From assembly GCA_963849115.1 (NCBI GenBank), contig CAWKGK010000009.1, forward strand, positions 930,001-994,000: a DNA stretch of 64,000 nt, in the 5' to 3' direction. Position 1 is the first letter of the stretch, and each line of letters opens with the position of its first letter. A model generated the notes under the pieces. That model saw nothing but the letters and a program-made list of their open reading frames with translations, did not search any database and was not told the DNA's origin. The stretch is from JACDAL01 sp963849115 (lineage in GTDB: Bacteria; Actinomycetota; CADDZG01; WHSQ01). The translations under genes and the position numbers were made by a program. Positions 25,135-33,209 of the stretch are shown one piece after another.

Positions 25135-27099
25135 TTACTTCCGGACCACGAAAATGTGGGCTGGCTCCCGCCAGGGGTCGAGTTTCACGTAGTTGTCGGC
25201 GCCGTGCCACAGATAGCTTGCTCCCGTGATGAGATCTTCGACCTCGAAGGGGTGGGACGAATCGAGCCTCAGCTCGCCCAGATCGAGATGGACGGTGCAC
25301 TCCTCCCAGCGAAACGGATTGAGGTTAACGATCACGAGAATGGGGTCGGCGCCGGGGCTCGTCTTGGAGAATGCGAGCACATTGTCCTTGTCGGCGGAAT
25401 GGAAGTGGAGGTTAGTGAATCGGCCCAGGGGTGGGTGTTTGCGGCGGATCTCATTGATCTGTGAGATGTATGGCATCAAGGTGTTCTCGGCAGCGTAGTC
25501 GCGTGACCGTAGCTCGTATTTCTCTGAATTGAGATACTCCTCCGACCCCGGCTCCCGCGGCACGTTCTCGAAGAACTCGAAGCCCGAGTAGATGCCGTAC
25601 GTGGGCGAAAGCAGTGCGGCGAGCACGAGCCGGATCTTGAACGCCGGGGGCCCGCCGATCTGGAGGTACTCGTGGAGGATGTCCTGGGTGTTGACGAAGA
25701 AGTTGGGCCGAAAGTAGAGGGCCATCTCCGATTGGGTGAGCTCGGTAAGGTAGTCGATGATCTCCCATTTGGAGTTCCGCCACGTGAAGTAGGTGTAGGA
25801 CTGGCTGAAACCGAGCTTAGCCAGAGTGCGCATCACCTTGGGACGCGTGAAAGCCTCGGCCAGAAAGATGACCTCCGGATGTTTCTCCTGCACGGCGTTG
25901 ATCAGCCACTCCCAGAACTGGAAGGGCTTGGTATGCGGGTTGTCGACCCGAAAGATCTTGATGCCGTGCGAGATCCAGAAGTCGACGATCTCCTTGAGGC
26001 TTTCCCACAGCTCGCGGGCGTTGGCTGTGTCGAAGTTGATCGGGTAGACGTCCTGGTACTTCTTGGGAGGGTTCTCCGCGTACTTGATCGTTCCATCCGG
26101 CCGGTGGTGAAACCATTCGGGGTGTTCTTTGACCCAGGGATGGTCGGGCGAGCACTGGATGGCGAAGTCAAGCGCCACTTCGATCCCGAGCTTGTCCGCG
26201 GCCGCCACGAAATCGTCGAAGTCCTTGATCGTCCCGAGCTGGGGGTGGATCGCCGCATGTCCTCCCTCTGCAGCCCCTATGGCCCACGGGACCCCGACGT
26301 CTGTGGGAGCCGCCTCCAGGGAGTTGTTCTTGCCTTTGCGGTTGGTAACGCCGATCGGGTGGATGGGAGGCAGGTAGACGACGTCGAAGCCCATTGCGGC
26401 GAGCTTGGGCAGCAGACGGGCGGATGTTACGAAGGTCCCGTGTCGTCCCTTGCGGCCCGTGGAGCGAGGAAAGAACTCGTACCAGGCTCCCGATCGCGCC
26501 CGCTCGCGCTCAACTCTCAGCTCGAGAACCGGCCTATAGGTGCTCGAGCCTCGTCGGCTATGACGCGCCCGCATGATGTCCCGGAGCCCGGCATCGAGAA
26601 AGGCGGCCACCCGCTTGTCCTTGAAGCCGCCCTTGGTAGCGCCGCTTCCCGCGCGTACGGCCTCGAGGGCCTGTGCCAGCTTTTTCCTGTCGCTCGCCGG
26701 AACGAGTGGAAGGTGCTCCTCCAACAGGAGGATCCCTTCTTCGAGCTCGAGCTCCACATCCTGTCCCACCTCGACTCTGCGAGCGAGGGCGCGCGCCCAC
26801 GTACCGAAGTGATCGGTCCACGCTTCGATCGTGAACTTGTAGCGCCCGATGCCCGAAGGTGTGAACTCGCCCCCGTAGCGATCGTTGTCGAGGTGTCGCA
26901 TCGGCGCCTCGGACCAGCGAGCGTCGCCGGGTCCCTTGTAACGGATCACGCACAATAGAAGATCGGGACCGTCGCGAATGATGTCCGCTTGAACGGGCAC
27001 GGAGTCACCGACCACCGCCTTGGGGAGGTAGCGGCCTCCGTCAATCTGCGGGGAGACGCGCTCGATGGTCACGTGCCCGCGGCTGAGATAGGACTTCAT
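25135..27099 (-). CDS. glgE: Alpha-1,4-glucan:maltose-1-phosphate maltosyltransferase
   Basis: 654 residues from the ATG at 27099, preceded by AAGGGAG; longer in-frame starts lack support. The protein begins with the GlgE N-domain (IERVSPQIDGGRYLPKAVVGD) and has the GH13_3 motifs PPIHPIGVTNRKGKNN, LDFAIQCSPDHPWVKEHPEWF, IFRVDNPHTKPFQFWEW (nucleophile Asp) and FLAEAFTRPKVM (acid Glu). It transfers maltosyl units from maltose 1-phosphate to growing alpha-1,4-glucan. It is the first gene of the cluster and diverges from glgP across a 203-bp region (27100-27302) that must hold both promoters; an AGTATA at 27215-27220 reads TATACT on the minus strand. Confidence 0.97.
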   Translation of the reverse strand: MKSYLSRGHVTIERVSPQIDGGRYLPKAVVGDSVPVQADIIRDGPDLLLCVIRYKGPGDARWSEAPMRHLDNDRYGGEFTPSGIGRYKFTIEAWTDHFGTWARALARRVEVGQDVELELEEGILLLEEHLPLVPASDRKKLAQALEAVRAGSGATKGGFKDKRVAAFLDAGLRDIMRARHSRRGSSTYRPVLELRVERERARSGAWYEFFPRSTGRKGRHGTFVTSARLLPKLAAMGFDVVYLPPIHPIGVTNRKGKNNSLEAAPTDVGVPWAIGAAEGGHAAIHPQLGTIKDFDDFVAAADKLGIEVALDFAIQCSPDHPWVKEHPEWFHHRPDGTIKYAENPPKKYQDVYPINFDTANARELWESLKEIVDFWISHGIKIFRVDNPHTKPFQFWEWLINAVQEKHPEVIFLAEAFTRPKVMRTLAKLGFSQSYTYFTWRNSKWEIIDYLTELTQSEMALYFRPNFFVNTQDILHEYLQIGGPPAFKIRLVLAALLSPTYGIYSGFEFFENVPREPGSEEYLNSEKYELRSRDYAAENTLMPYISQINEIRRKHPPLGRFTNLHFHSADKDNVLAFSKTSPGADPILVIVNLNPFRWEECTVHLDLGELRLDSSHPFEVEDLITGASYLWHGADNYVKLDPWREPAHIFVVRK

Positions 27100-27302
27100 C
27101 GTCTCCCTTCGTTTCGTCCGATCTGTTCTCATGCGGTGCCCATTGATGCCGATGTTGGACGGAGGGCATCGTCGCACAGCGGGTGGCGGGTCAGGATGGA
27201 CGCGGTCGGAGGACAGTATAGAAACGTTGTATTGGTGACCGGAGCAAGCTTGGGCTGTGGCATCGTCGTGCCGCCGAGCAAACCGAACAAGTAAGGAGTG
27301 CA

Positions 27303-29846
27303 ATGAGGGCCATAAGGAGCTTTGCGGTAAGGGCTTCACTCCCCGAGCCGCTACGCGCTCTGCAATCCATTGCTACCAACCTGAGATGGAGCTGGAACGA
27401 CCGCGGCGTAGACCTCTTCCGCTGGGTCGACGAGGCCACCTGGGAACGTTCGGGCCACGACCCCGTGCGTATGCTCGGTCTGGTGCCGCGAGAGCGCTTC
27501 GAGCAGCTCATCGACGACGAGCCGTTCATGGCTTTTCTGGCCGCCGTGGCGGCGGATCTCGAGCGCTATCTGCGGGAGCCGCGCTGGTACCAAGCACATT
27601 CCTCCTCGCCGCCACTCAGAGTCGCTTACTTCTCTCCCGAGTTCGCCATCACCGAGGCTCTCCCGACCTATTCGGGCGGCCTCGGCGTCCTCGCCGGCGA
27701 CCACCTCAAGGCAGCAAGCGATCTCGGCCTCCCCATGGTCGGGGTCGGCCTGCTCTACCGGCAGGGTTACTTTCGCCAGCAGCTCAGCTCGGACGGCTGG
27801 CAGCTGGAGCGATACCCCTCCTTCGATCCCCACGACATGCCCTTGACCTTGATGTCCGCGCCCGACGGGGCTCCCCTCAAGATCGAGGTCGACATGGCGG
27901 GGGTGTCCTGCGCCGCCCAGATCTGGCTTGCCAAGGTCGGGCGCGTGGGGCTGCTGCTGCTCGACTGCGACATCGAGGACAACGACAGCTTCGAACGCGA
28001 GGTGACCGATCGTCTCTATGCCGGTGGCAGCGAACACCGGCTGCGCCAGGAGATCGTCTTGGGAATCGGCGGAATGAGAGCCCTGAAGGTGGCCGGCTAC
28101 AAGGCCGACGTGTACCACTCGAACGAAGGCCACGCCGGCTTCATGGGACTCGAGCGAATCCGGGAGCTCGTCTGGGACTACAACCTCTCCTGGCACGAGG
28201 CAATCGAGGCGGTCCGGGCGGGGACAGTCTTCACGACCCACACTCCGGTCCCCGCAGGCATCGATGTCTACGAGCGTGACTTGATGGAGCGCTACTTCTC
28301 GCAGTTTGCCAAGGAGTGCGGCGTCTCCTTCGACGAGCTCATGGACCTGGGCCGCCCACCTTCGGCGGAGCTGCCGAGCGGGCTTTTCAACATGGCGATC
28401 ATGGGGTTTCGCCTGGCGGGTCGCGCCAACGCGGTCTCCCAACTCCACGGAGAGGTCTCCCGGGTGATGTTCGGTCACCTGTGGCCGGAGGTCCCCCACG
28501 ACGAGGCCCCCATCACGTCGGTCACGAACGGCGTGCACACCTCGTCGTGGCTCGGCCCGGAGATGGCCGAGGTGCTTGGCCGGCGGCTCACTCCCGGCTG
28601 GGCAGAGTCGGTGGGGGCTCGCTGGGAAAAGGTGTCGGAGATCCCCGACCTCGAGCTGTGGCGGGCCCGGGAGCGGGCGCGCGAGCGACTCGTCTATTTC
28701 GTTCGCCGCCGGTTGCGAGCCCAGAGTGCTCCGGGGCCCGCGTCCTCCTCCGAATCTGCCTGGATAGACGAGGTCTTCGATCCCGGAGTGCTGACCATTG
28801 GGTTTGCTCGTCGCTTCGCGCAGTACAAGAGAGCGACGTTGATGCTGTCCGATCCCGAGAGGCTCAAGGCCCTGCTGCTGTCCAGCGAACGCCCCATCCA
28901 GATCGTGCTCGCCGGCAAGGCTCACCCGCGCGACGACGGCGGCAAGGAGATGATCCGGCAACTCGTCCATTTCTCCCGCGACAGCGAGGTGAGGGGCCGG
29001 TTCGCGTTCATCGAGGACTACGACATGGAAGTCGGGCGCATGCTGACTCAGGGAGTCGATGTGTGGCTCAACAACCCCCGGCGTCCACTCGAGGCCTGCG
29101 GTACCAGTGGGATGAAGGCGGCGCTCAACGGAGCTCTGAACTGCTCAGTGCTCGATGGCTGGTGGGACGAGCTCTACGACGGCGAGAACGGGTGGGCGAT
29201 CGGGGGCCGGGAGCCGTTTGACGATCTCGACCACCAGGATCGAGTCGATGCCGACGCCCTGTTCGACCTGCTCGAGAGCGAGATCATCCCCCGCTTCTAC
29301 GACCTGCGGGATGGGTCCACTCCGCGCCGCTGGGTGCAGAGGATGAAGCGCTCGATCGCCACCCTGGGTCCCGCCGTTACCGCAGACCGCATGCTGCGTG
29401 ACTACACCGAGCATCTCTACGAGCCCGCCGCCAGGCAGGGAGAGACGCTCAGCGCGGATGGTTTCAGTCACGCCCGGGCCCTGGCCGCGTGGGAGCTCCG
29501 CATCGCGGAGTGCTGGGACGACGTCTCGGTGCTCGAGGTCGAAGGCGAGGCAACCGCTGCTGGGGTGGGGGAGCAGCGCAGCGTAACCGCCAAAGTGCGG
29601 CTGGGACGACTCCAGACCGAGGACCTGTGCGTCCAGCTTGCCCACGGCCGGGTGGGAGTGGCGGGCGAGCTCCTGAGTCCGGAGCTCTTGACCATGGCGC
29701 CGGAAGAGCAGAGCGACGGCGTGTGCCTCTACCGGGGGGTGTTCACGACCGAGGCGCCGGGGCTCTACGGATACGCGGTTCGAGTTCTCCCCGCCCATCA
29801 GGACTTGCCCCACGCCATGGACCTGGGGCTCGTCACCTGGGCTTAG
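27303..29846 (+). CDS. glgP: Glycogen/alpha-glucan phosphorylase
   Basis: 847 residues of the GT35 type that begins with a DUF3417 domain (LPEPLRALQSIATNLRWSWND). Further motifs are YFSPEFAITEALPTYSGGLGVLAGDHLKAASDLG, VYHSNEGHAGFMGLER, ITSVTNGVHTSSWLG, FARRFAQYKRATLML and the PLP-lysine region CGTSGMKAALNGALNCS. It releases glucose 1-phosphate from alpha-1,4-glucan ends. The ATG has AAGGAG 7 nt upstream. It is divergent from glgE, so synthesis and breakdown share one regulatory region. Confidence 0.96.
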   Translation: MRAIRSFAVRASLPEPLRALQSIATNLRWSWNDRGVDLFRWVDEATWERSGHDPVRMLGLVPRERFEQLIDDEPFMAFLAAVAADLERYLREPRWYQAHSSSPPLRVAYFSPEFAITEALPTYSGGLGVLAGDHLKAASDLGLPMVGVGLLYRQGYFRQQLSSDGWQLERYPSFDPHDMPLTLMSAPDGAPLKIEVDMAGVSCAAQIWLAKVGRVGLLLLDCDIEDNDSFEREVTDRLYAGGSEHRLRQEIVLGIGGMRALKVAGYKADVYHSNEGHAGFMGLERIRELVWDYNLSWHEAIEAVRAGTVFTTHTPVPAGIDVYERDLMERYFSQFAKECGVSFDELMDLGRPPSAELPSGLFNMAIMGFRLAGRANAVSQLHGEVSRVMFGHLWPEVPHDEAPITSVTNGVHTSSWLGPEMAEVLGRRLTPGWAESVGARWEKVSEIPDLELWRARERARERLVYFVRRRLRAQSAPGPASSSESAWIDEVFDPGVLTIGFARRFAQYKRATLMLSDPERLKALLLSSERPIQIVLAGKAHPRDDGGKEMIRQLVHFSRDSEVRGRFAFIEDYDMEVGRMLTQGVDVWLNNPRRPLEACGTSGMKAALNGALNCSVLDGWWDELYDGENGWAIGGREPFDDLDHQDRVDADALFDLLESEIIPRFYDLRDGSTPRRWVQRMKRSIATLGPAVTADRMLRDYTEHLYEPAARQGETLSADGFSHARALAAWELRIAECWDDVSVLEVEGEATAAGVGEQRSVTAKVRLGRLQTEDLCVQLAHGRVGVAGELLSPELLTMAPEEQSDGVCLYRGVFTTEAPGLYGYAVRVLPAHQDLPHAMDLGLVTWA

Positions 29847-29877
29847 CGAACCCGGCAGCTCATCCCCCTCGGGGCAT

Positions 29878-29948
29878 GTGGGCAAGAGCACACAGAGTGC
29901 CTTAGCCCACCGAAAACCGTGGGTAAACGCACACCGTGTGCGTTTACC
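29878..29948 (+). repeat. Paired promoter-region motif, locus b, with 27-bp palindrome
   Basis: GTGGGCAAGAGCACACAGAGTGC (29878-29900; 23 bp) and its relative at 29919-29941 are 41 bp apart and share 18 of 23 bases. The second copy extends into a perfect inverted repeat: GGTAAACGCACAC (29922-29934), one central base, GTGTGCGTTTACC (29936-29948). GCCCAC at 29905-29910 pairs perfectly with GTGGGC of the first copy or, mostly, with GTGGG of the second. It lies 22 bp before the VOC gene start. Confidence 0.85.
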
Positions 29949-29970
29949 ACCTTGCTGGAGGAGTCAGCCC

Positions 29971-30342
29971 GTGATCAAACAGATTCACCACGTCCAACTT
30001 GCAATGCCACGAGGGCGGGAAAAGGACGCCGAGGCTTTCTACTCGGGTGTTCTCGGACTCAAGAGGATCAGCAAGCCTGCGCACCTCGAGGTTCGAGGCG
30101 GATGTTGGTTCTCTGTGGACGATGGGCTTCAATTCCATCTGGGGGTGGAACACCCGTTCTCACCGGCTCGAAAGGCTCATCCTGCCTTCCTGGTGGAAGA
30201 TATCAAGGTAGTGCGCGACGCACTTGAGGCCAGCGGCTACGACATCGTGGTCGACACGCAGCTTCAGGGTTTCGAGCGCTTCTACACGTTCGACCCCTTT
30301 GGCAATCGCTTGGAGCTTGTCTGCCCGGTCCGACCTATTTAG
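29971..30342 (+). CDS. VOC (glyoxalase/dioxygenase superfamily) protein
   Basis: 123 residues from the GTG at 29971, supported by CTGGAGGAG upstream. IKQIHHVQLAMPRGREKDAEAFYSGVLGLKRISKP opens one beta-alpha-beta-beta-beta unit, and VVDTQLQGFERFYTFDPFGNRLELVCP closes the second. The likely metal ligands (H near residue 6, H near 56, E near 117) fit the VOC pattern. Substrate cannot be read from the sequence. The perfect palindrome just upstream looks like an operator controlling this gene. Confidence 0.85.
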   Translation: MIKQIHHVQLAMPRGREKDAEAFYSGVLGLKRISKPAHLEVRGGCWFSVDDGLQFHLGVEHPFSPARKAHPAFLVEDIKVVRDALEASGYDIVVDTQLQGFERFYTFDPFGNRLELVCPVRPI

Positions 30343-30458
30343 GCGAACAGGGCTCGTGCGCGAACTCGCCGCCTTCGCCGGTCTTGTGCCAACGGGTAGT
30401 GTTCGAGTTACCGACAAGCACGGGCGGTGCTACCGACTACCACAATCCGGGGCTGAGG

Positions 30459-30923
30459 ATGGCCGACGAGGGCGACGGCGAAGAGGACAAGAACCGGCAC
30501 GACCGGGAGCTGATCGAGCTCCTCAACGAGCTGCGGGTTGCGCTGCCCGGCGTGCAGGTGCTGTTCGCCTTTCTGCTCACGGTTGCCTTCTCGCAGCGGT
30601 TCGTCGATCTCACTTCAAGCCAGAGGAAGGTCTACTACGTGGGCGTCCTGTGCGCGGCTGCAGCTACGGCGTTCCTTATCGCACCGTCCGCATTTCATCG
30701 CATCCAGTTTCGTGAGGGCGACAAGGAATGGCTCGTGAGGATCTCCAACCGGTTGGCCGTCGCGGGTCTATTTTTCTTGGCCTGCTCGGTCTGCTGCGTT
30801 GTCTACCTCATCTCGGACTTCGTCTTCGGCGGCACCATCACACTGTTGTCAACCGTAGGCAGCGTGCTGCTGTTCTCGCTGTTGTGGTTCGTGCTGCCTT
30901 TGGCGCGAAAAGCGAGTGGTTGA
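30459..30923 (+). CDS. DUF6328 family membrane protein
   Basis: 154 residues from the ATG at 30459. A charged N-terminus (MADEGDGEEDKNRHDREL) leads into the family signature LIELLNELRVALPGVQVLFAFLLTVAFSQRF, then four membrane spans near residues 40-58, 68-86, 102-122 and 128-147. Function of the family is unknown. The decayed Nudix gene follows and overlaps its end. Confidence 0.85.
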   Translation: MADEGDGEEDKNRHDRELIELLNELRVALPGVQVLFAFLLTVAFSQRFVDLTSSQRKVYYVGVLCAAAATAFLIAPSAFHRIQFREGDKEWLVRISNRLAVAGLFFLACSVCCVVYLISDFVFGGTITLLSTVGSVLLFSLLWFVLPLARKASG

Positions 30924-31434
30924 TCCATCCGAGTACAGAGATCGTCGATGTCGTCGACGACCAAGACCACGTGGTCGGCTACGCGGCTCGCGCGGTGCTC
31001 AGAGCGAAAGAGCTGCTGCATCGCGGCGCCACGATTGTGTGCCGAAACTCCCATGGTGCCATCTACGTCCACAGACGCACCGTGGACAAGGACGTCTTTT
31101 GCGGCAAGCGATGCATGCCTCGGGAGTAGGTGGGCCACGGGGGGAGCTACGGGACGGCTGCTCGCGAGAACTGGCCTAGGAGCTCGGGATAGAGGACGCA
31201 CATCTCTGCTTCGTCTTTAAGCACTCAATCAAGCGGGGACAACCCCTACTGGACCGAAGTCTACGAGGTCACATGGGACGGTCCGGTTGTGCCCCAGGCC
31301 GAGGAGATCGCGTGGGGCGAGTTCATGAGGTGGACGCGCTGCGGGCTAAGCTGGATGAGTGGACCTTTACTCCCGACGGCCGCGAGGTTATCGAGCGCTA
31401 CCTAGCGCACGGGAAGCCGGTAGCCGATCGGCAT
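30919..31434 (+). pseudogene. Nudix hydrolase pseudogene (several frameshifts)
   Basis: A first segment from 30919 (IHPSTEIVDVVDDQDHVVGYAARAVLRAKELLHRG..IYVHRRTVDKDVF) matches the start of YfcD-like Nudix hydrolases and stops at 31129. Homologous pieces continue in other frames: DACLGSRWATGGATGRLLA, ELGIEDAHLCFVFKHS, NPYWTEVYEVTWDG..EEIAWGEFM near 31244-31331, and VDALRAKLDEWTFTPDGREVIERYLA near 31333-31410. At least four shifts are needed and the Nudix box itself is degraded, so this is a real decayed gene rather than one sequencing error. Confidence 0.85.
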
Positions 31435-31501
31435 GGTAGCCGAACGCGCGTTGTGGACGATCGAGTACCGATTCGGTGGTCAAACGCGCGTTGTGGACGA
31501 T
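31435..31501 (+). repeat. Paired promoter-region motif, locus c (40-bp period)
   Basis: CGAACGCGCGTTGTGGACGAT (31441-31461) and CAAACGCGCGTTGTGGACGAT (31481-31501) match at 20 of 21 positions exactly 40 bp apart; with flanking GGTAGC/GGTGGT the copies run 31435-31461 and 31475-31501. Between them ACCG-ATT-CGGT can form a small hairpin. A possible promoter, TTGAGG (31501-31506) with TACCTT (31524-31529) and a 17-bp spacer, begins at the end of the second copy. Confidence 0.85.
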
Positions 31502-31559
31502 TGAGGACCGGGCCGCGGGTCGGTACCTTGCTATTGACCGACGTGCGCCCTCTTCAACG

Positions 31560-33149
31560 ATGATCGAGGTAGCCAACCTTTCCTATAGGCACCCGGGCGG
31601 AGTGTCGCTTCTGGAAACGGTGTCCTTCAGGGTTCCCGAGGGTCGCAAGGTGGCCCTCGTTGGGGCCAACGGGACCGGCAAGACGACTTTGCTGCGCTTG
31701 ATCGCGGGCGAGGAGCGGGCGACATCCGGCTTTGTGCGAGCCGACGGCCGCATCGCCTATATGCCGCAGTTCATAGGGACGATGGGGGAGGCATCGACGG
31801 TGAGAGACCTCTTGCTCCGTCTGTCGCCGGAGAGCCTGAGGCAGACGGGCGCCCGGTTGCAGGAGGCAGAGGCGCGCGCACAGGGGTCACAAGAACAGAG
31901 CGCCCACCTCGAGTACGCGGACGCCCTTGTAGCCTGGGGGGAGGCCGGAGGCTTCGACGCAGAGGTCCTCTGGGACACCTGCTCATCGGCCGCGTTGGGC
32001 AAGAGGTTGGAGGAGGTATCGGACCGTCTCCTGACGTCATTGTCTGGAGGCGAGCAGAAGCGGCTTGCTCTCGAGGTCCTGTTTCGCTCCGACGCTCATG
32101 TGTTGTTGCTCGACGAGCCCGACAACTTCCTCGATATTCCCGCTACGCGCTGGCTCGAGCGGGTGCTCAACAACTCCGCGAAGACGATCCTGTTCGTGAG
32201 CCACGACCGCGCCCTGCTGGCCGCGGTTGCTGAGCGCGTCGTGACGATCGAGGGCAGGGGAGCGTGGACTCACCCCGGCTCGTATACGACCTATCACGAG
32301 GCGCGCGCTCGCCGTTCGGAGCGGATCGAGGAGGAGCATCGCCGCTTTCAGGACGAGCGCGACCGCCTGACCGCCATGATTCGTGAGTTCAAGCAGCGAT
32401 CGATCTACAACGACAAGTTTGCCACCAAGGCCGCGTCGACGGAGAAACGTCTCGAGCGATTCGAGCGAGACAATGCCCCGCCCGAACGCGCCAGGCCACA
32501 GGACGTCAAGATGCGGCTGCATGGGGGCCGTACCGGCAAGATCGCGCTGCGCGCCACAGCCCTCGAGATCCCCTCGATCGTCCGCCCCTTCAACGTCGAG
32601 CTTTATTTCGGTGAGCGCGTTGGCGTGGTGGGATCAAACGGCACCGGTAAGAGTCATTTCCTCAGACTCCTCGCGGGCGAAGACATCGACCACCGCGGCA
32701 GCTGGACGCTAGGAGCGCGCGTCATGCCCGGCCTGTTCTCCCAGACTCATGATCATCCCGAACTTTCCAATGTGGAGCTGTTGGAGGTGATGTCCAAATC
32801 GGGGCTCCGGATCGAGCAGGCGATGCCGGCGCTAAAGCGTTACGAGTTGCAGGGCGCGGCGCGAACTCCGTTCTCTCTGCTGTCGGGAGGACAGCAGGCG
32901 CGCTTTCAGATCCTGATGTTGGAGATGGCGAGCCCCACCATGCTGTTGCTTGACGAGCCCACCGATAACCTCGACGTCGAGTCTGCCGAAGCGTTGGAGC
33001 AGGGCCTCGCCGGCTATGAGGGCACGGTCGTGTCCGTCACGCACGACCGCTGGTTCATGCGCTCGATGGACAGGTTTCTCGTATTCGGCTCCGACGGACA
33101 TGTGCAGGAGAGCATCGAGTCACCCTATCTGGTGGATGCCTCGAGCTGA
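31560..33149 (+). CDS. ABC-F family ATPase (ribosome-associated or antibiotic-resistance type)
   Basis: 529 residues from the ATG at 31560. It has two ABC domains and no membrane segment: first Walker A GANGTGKTT, signature LSGGEQKR, Walker B LLLDEPDNFLD; second Walker A GSNGTGKSH, signature LSGGQQAR, Walker B LLLDEPTDNLD. The linker (residues about 240-310, ARRSERIEEEHRRFQDERDRL) is the ABC-F interdomain helix pair. ABC-F proteins bind the ribosomal E site and either adjust translation or confer antibiotic protection. The short spacing and divergence from EttA-like forms suggest a resistance-type member, but this cannot be settled from sequence alone. Confidence 0.9.
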   Translation: MIEVANLSYRHPGGVSLLETVSFRVPEGRKVALVGANGTGKTTLLRLIAGEERATSGFVRADGRIAYMPQFIGTMGEASTVRDLLLRLSPESLRQTGARLQEAEARAQGSQEQSAHLEYADALVAWGEAGGFDAEVLWDTCSSAALGKRLEEVSDRLLTSLSGGEQKRLALEVLFRSDAHVLLLDEPDNFLDIPATRWLERVLNNSAKTILFVSHDRALLAAVAERVVTIEGRGAWTHPGSYTTYHEARARRSERIEEEHRRFQDERDRLTAMIREFKQRSIYNDKFATKAASTEKRLERFERDNAPPERARPQDVKMRLHGGRTGKIALRATALEIPSIVRPFNVELYFGERVGVVGSNGTGKSHFLRLLAGEDIDHRGSWTLGARVMPGLFSQTHDHPELSNVELLEVMSKSGLRIEQAMPALKRYELQGAARTPFSLLSGGQQARFQILMLEMASPTMLLLDEPTDNLDVESAEALEQGLAGYEGTVVSVTHDRWFMRSMDRFLVFGSDGHVQESIESPYLVDASS

Positions 33150-33209
33150 GGGTGGGGTCAGCACCGGCTAACGCACGACCTGCGAGCTGGACCCGATCGT
33201 GACGCGCGG

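Noticed and set aside
25672..26958. 428-codon open frame opposite glgE
   Set aside because: Antisense to a fully conserved glgE; GC-rich codon usage keeps stops rare on the other strand.
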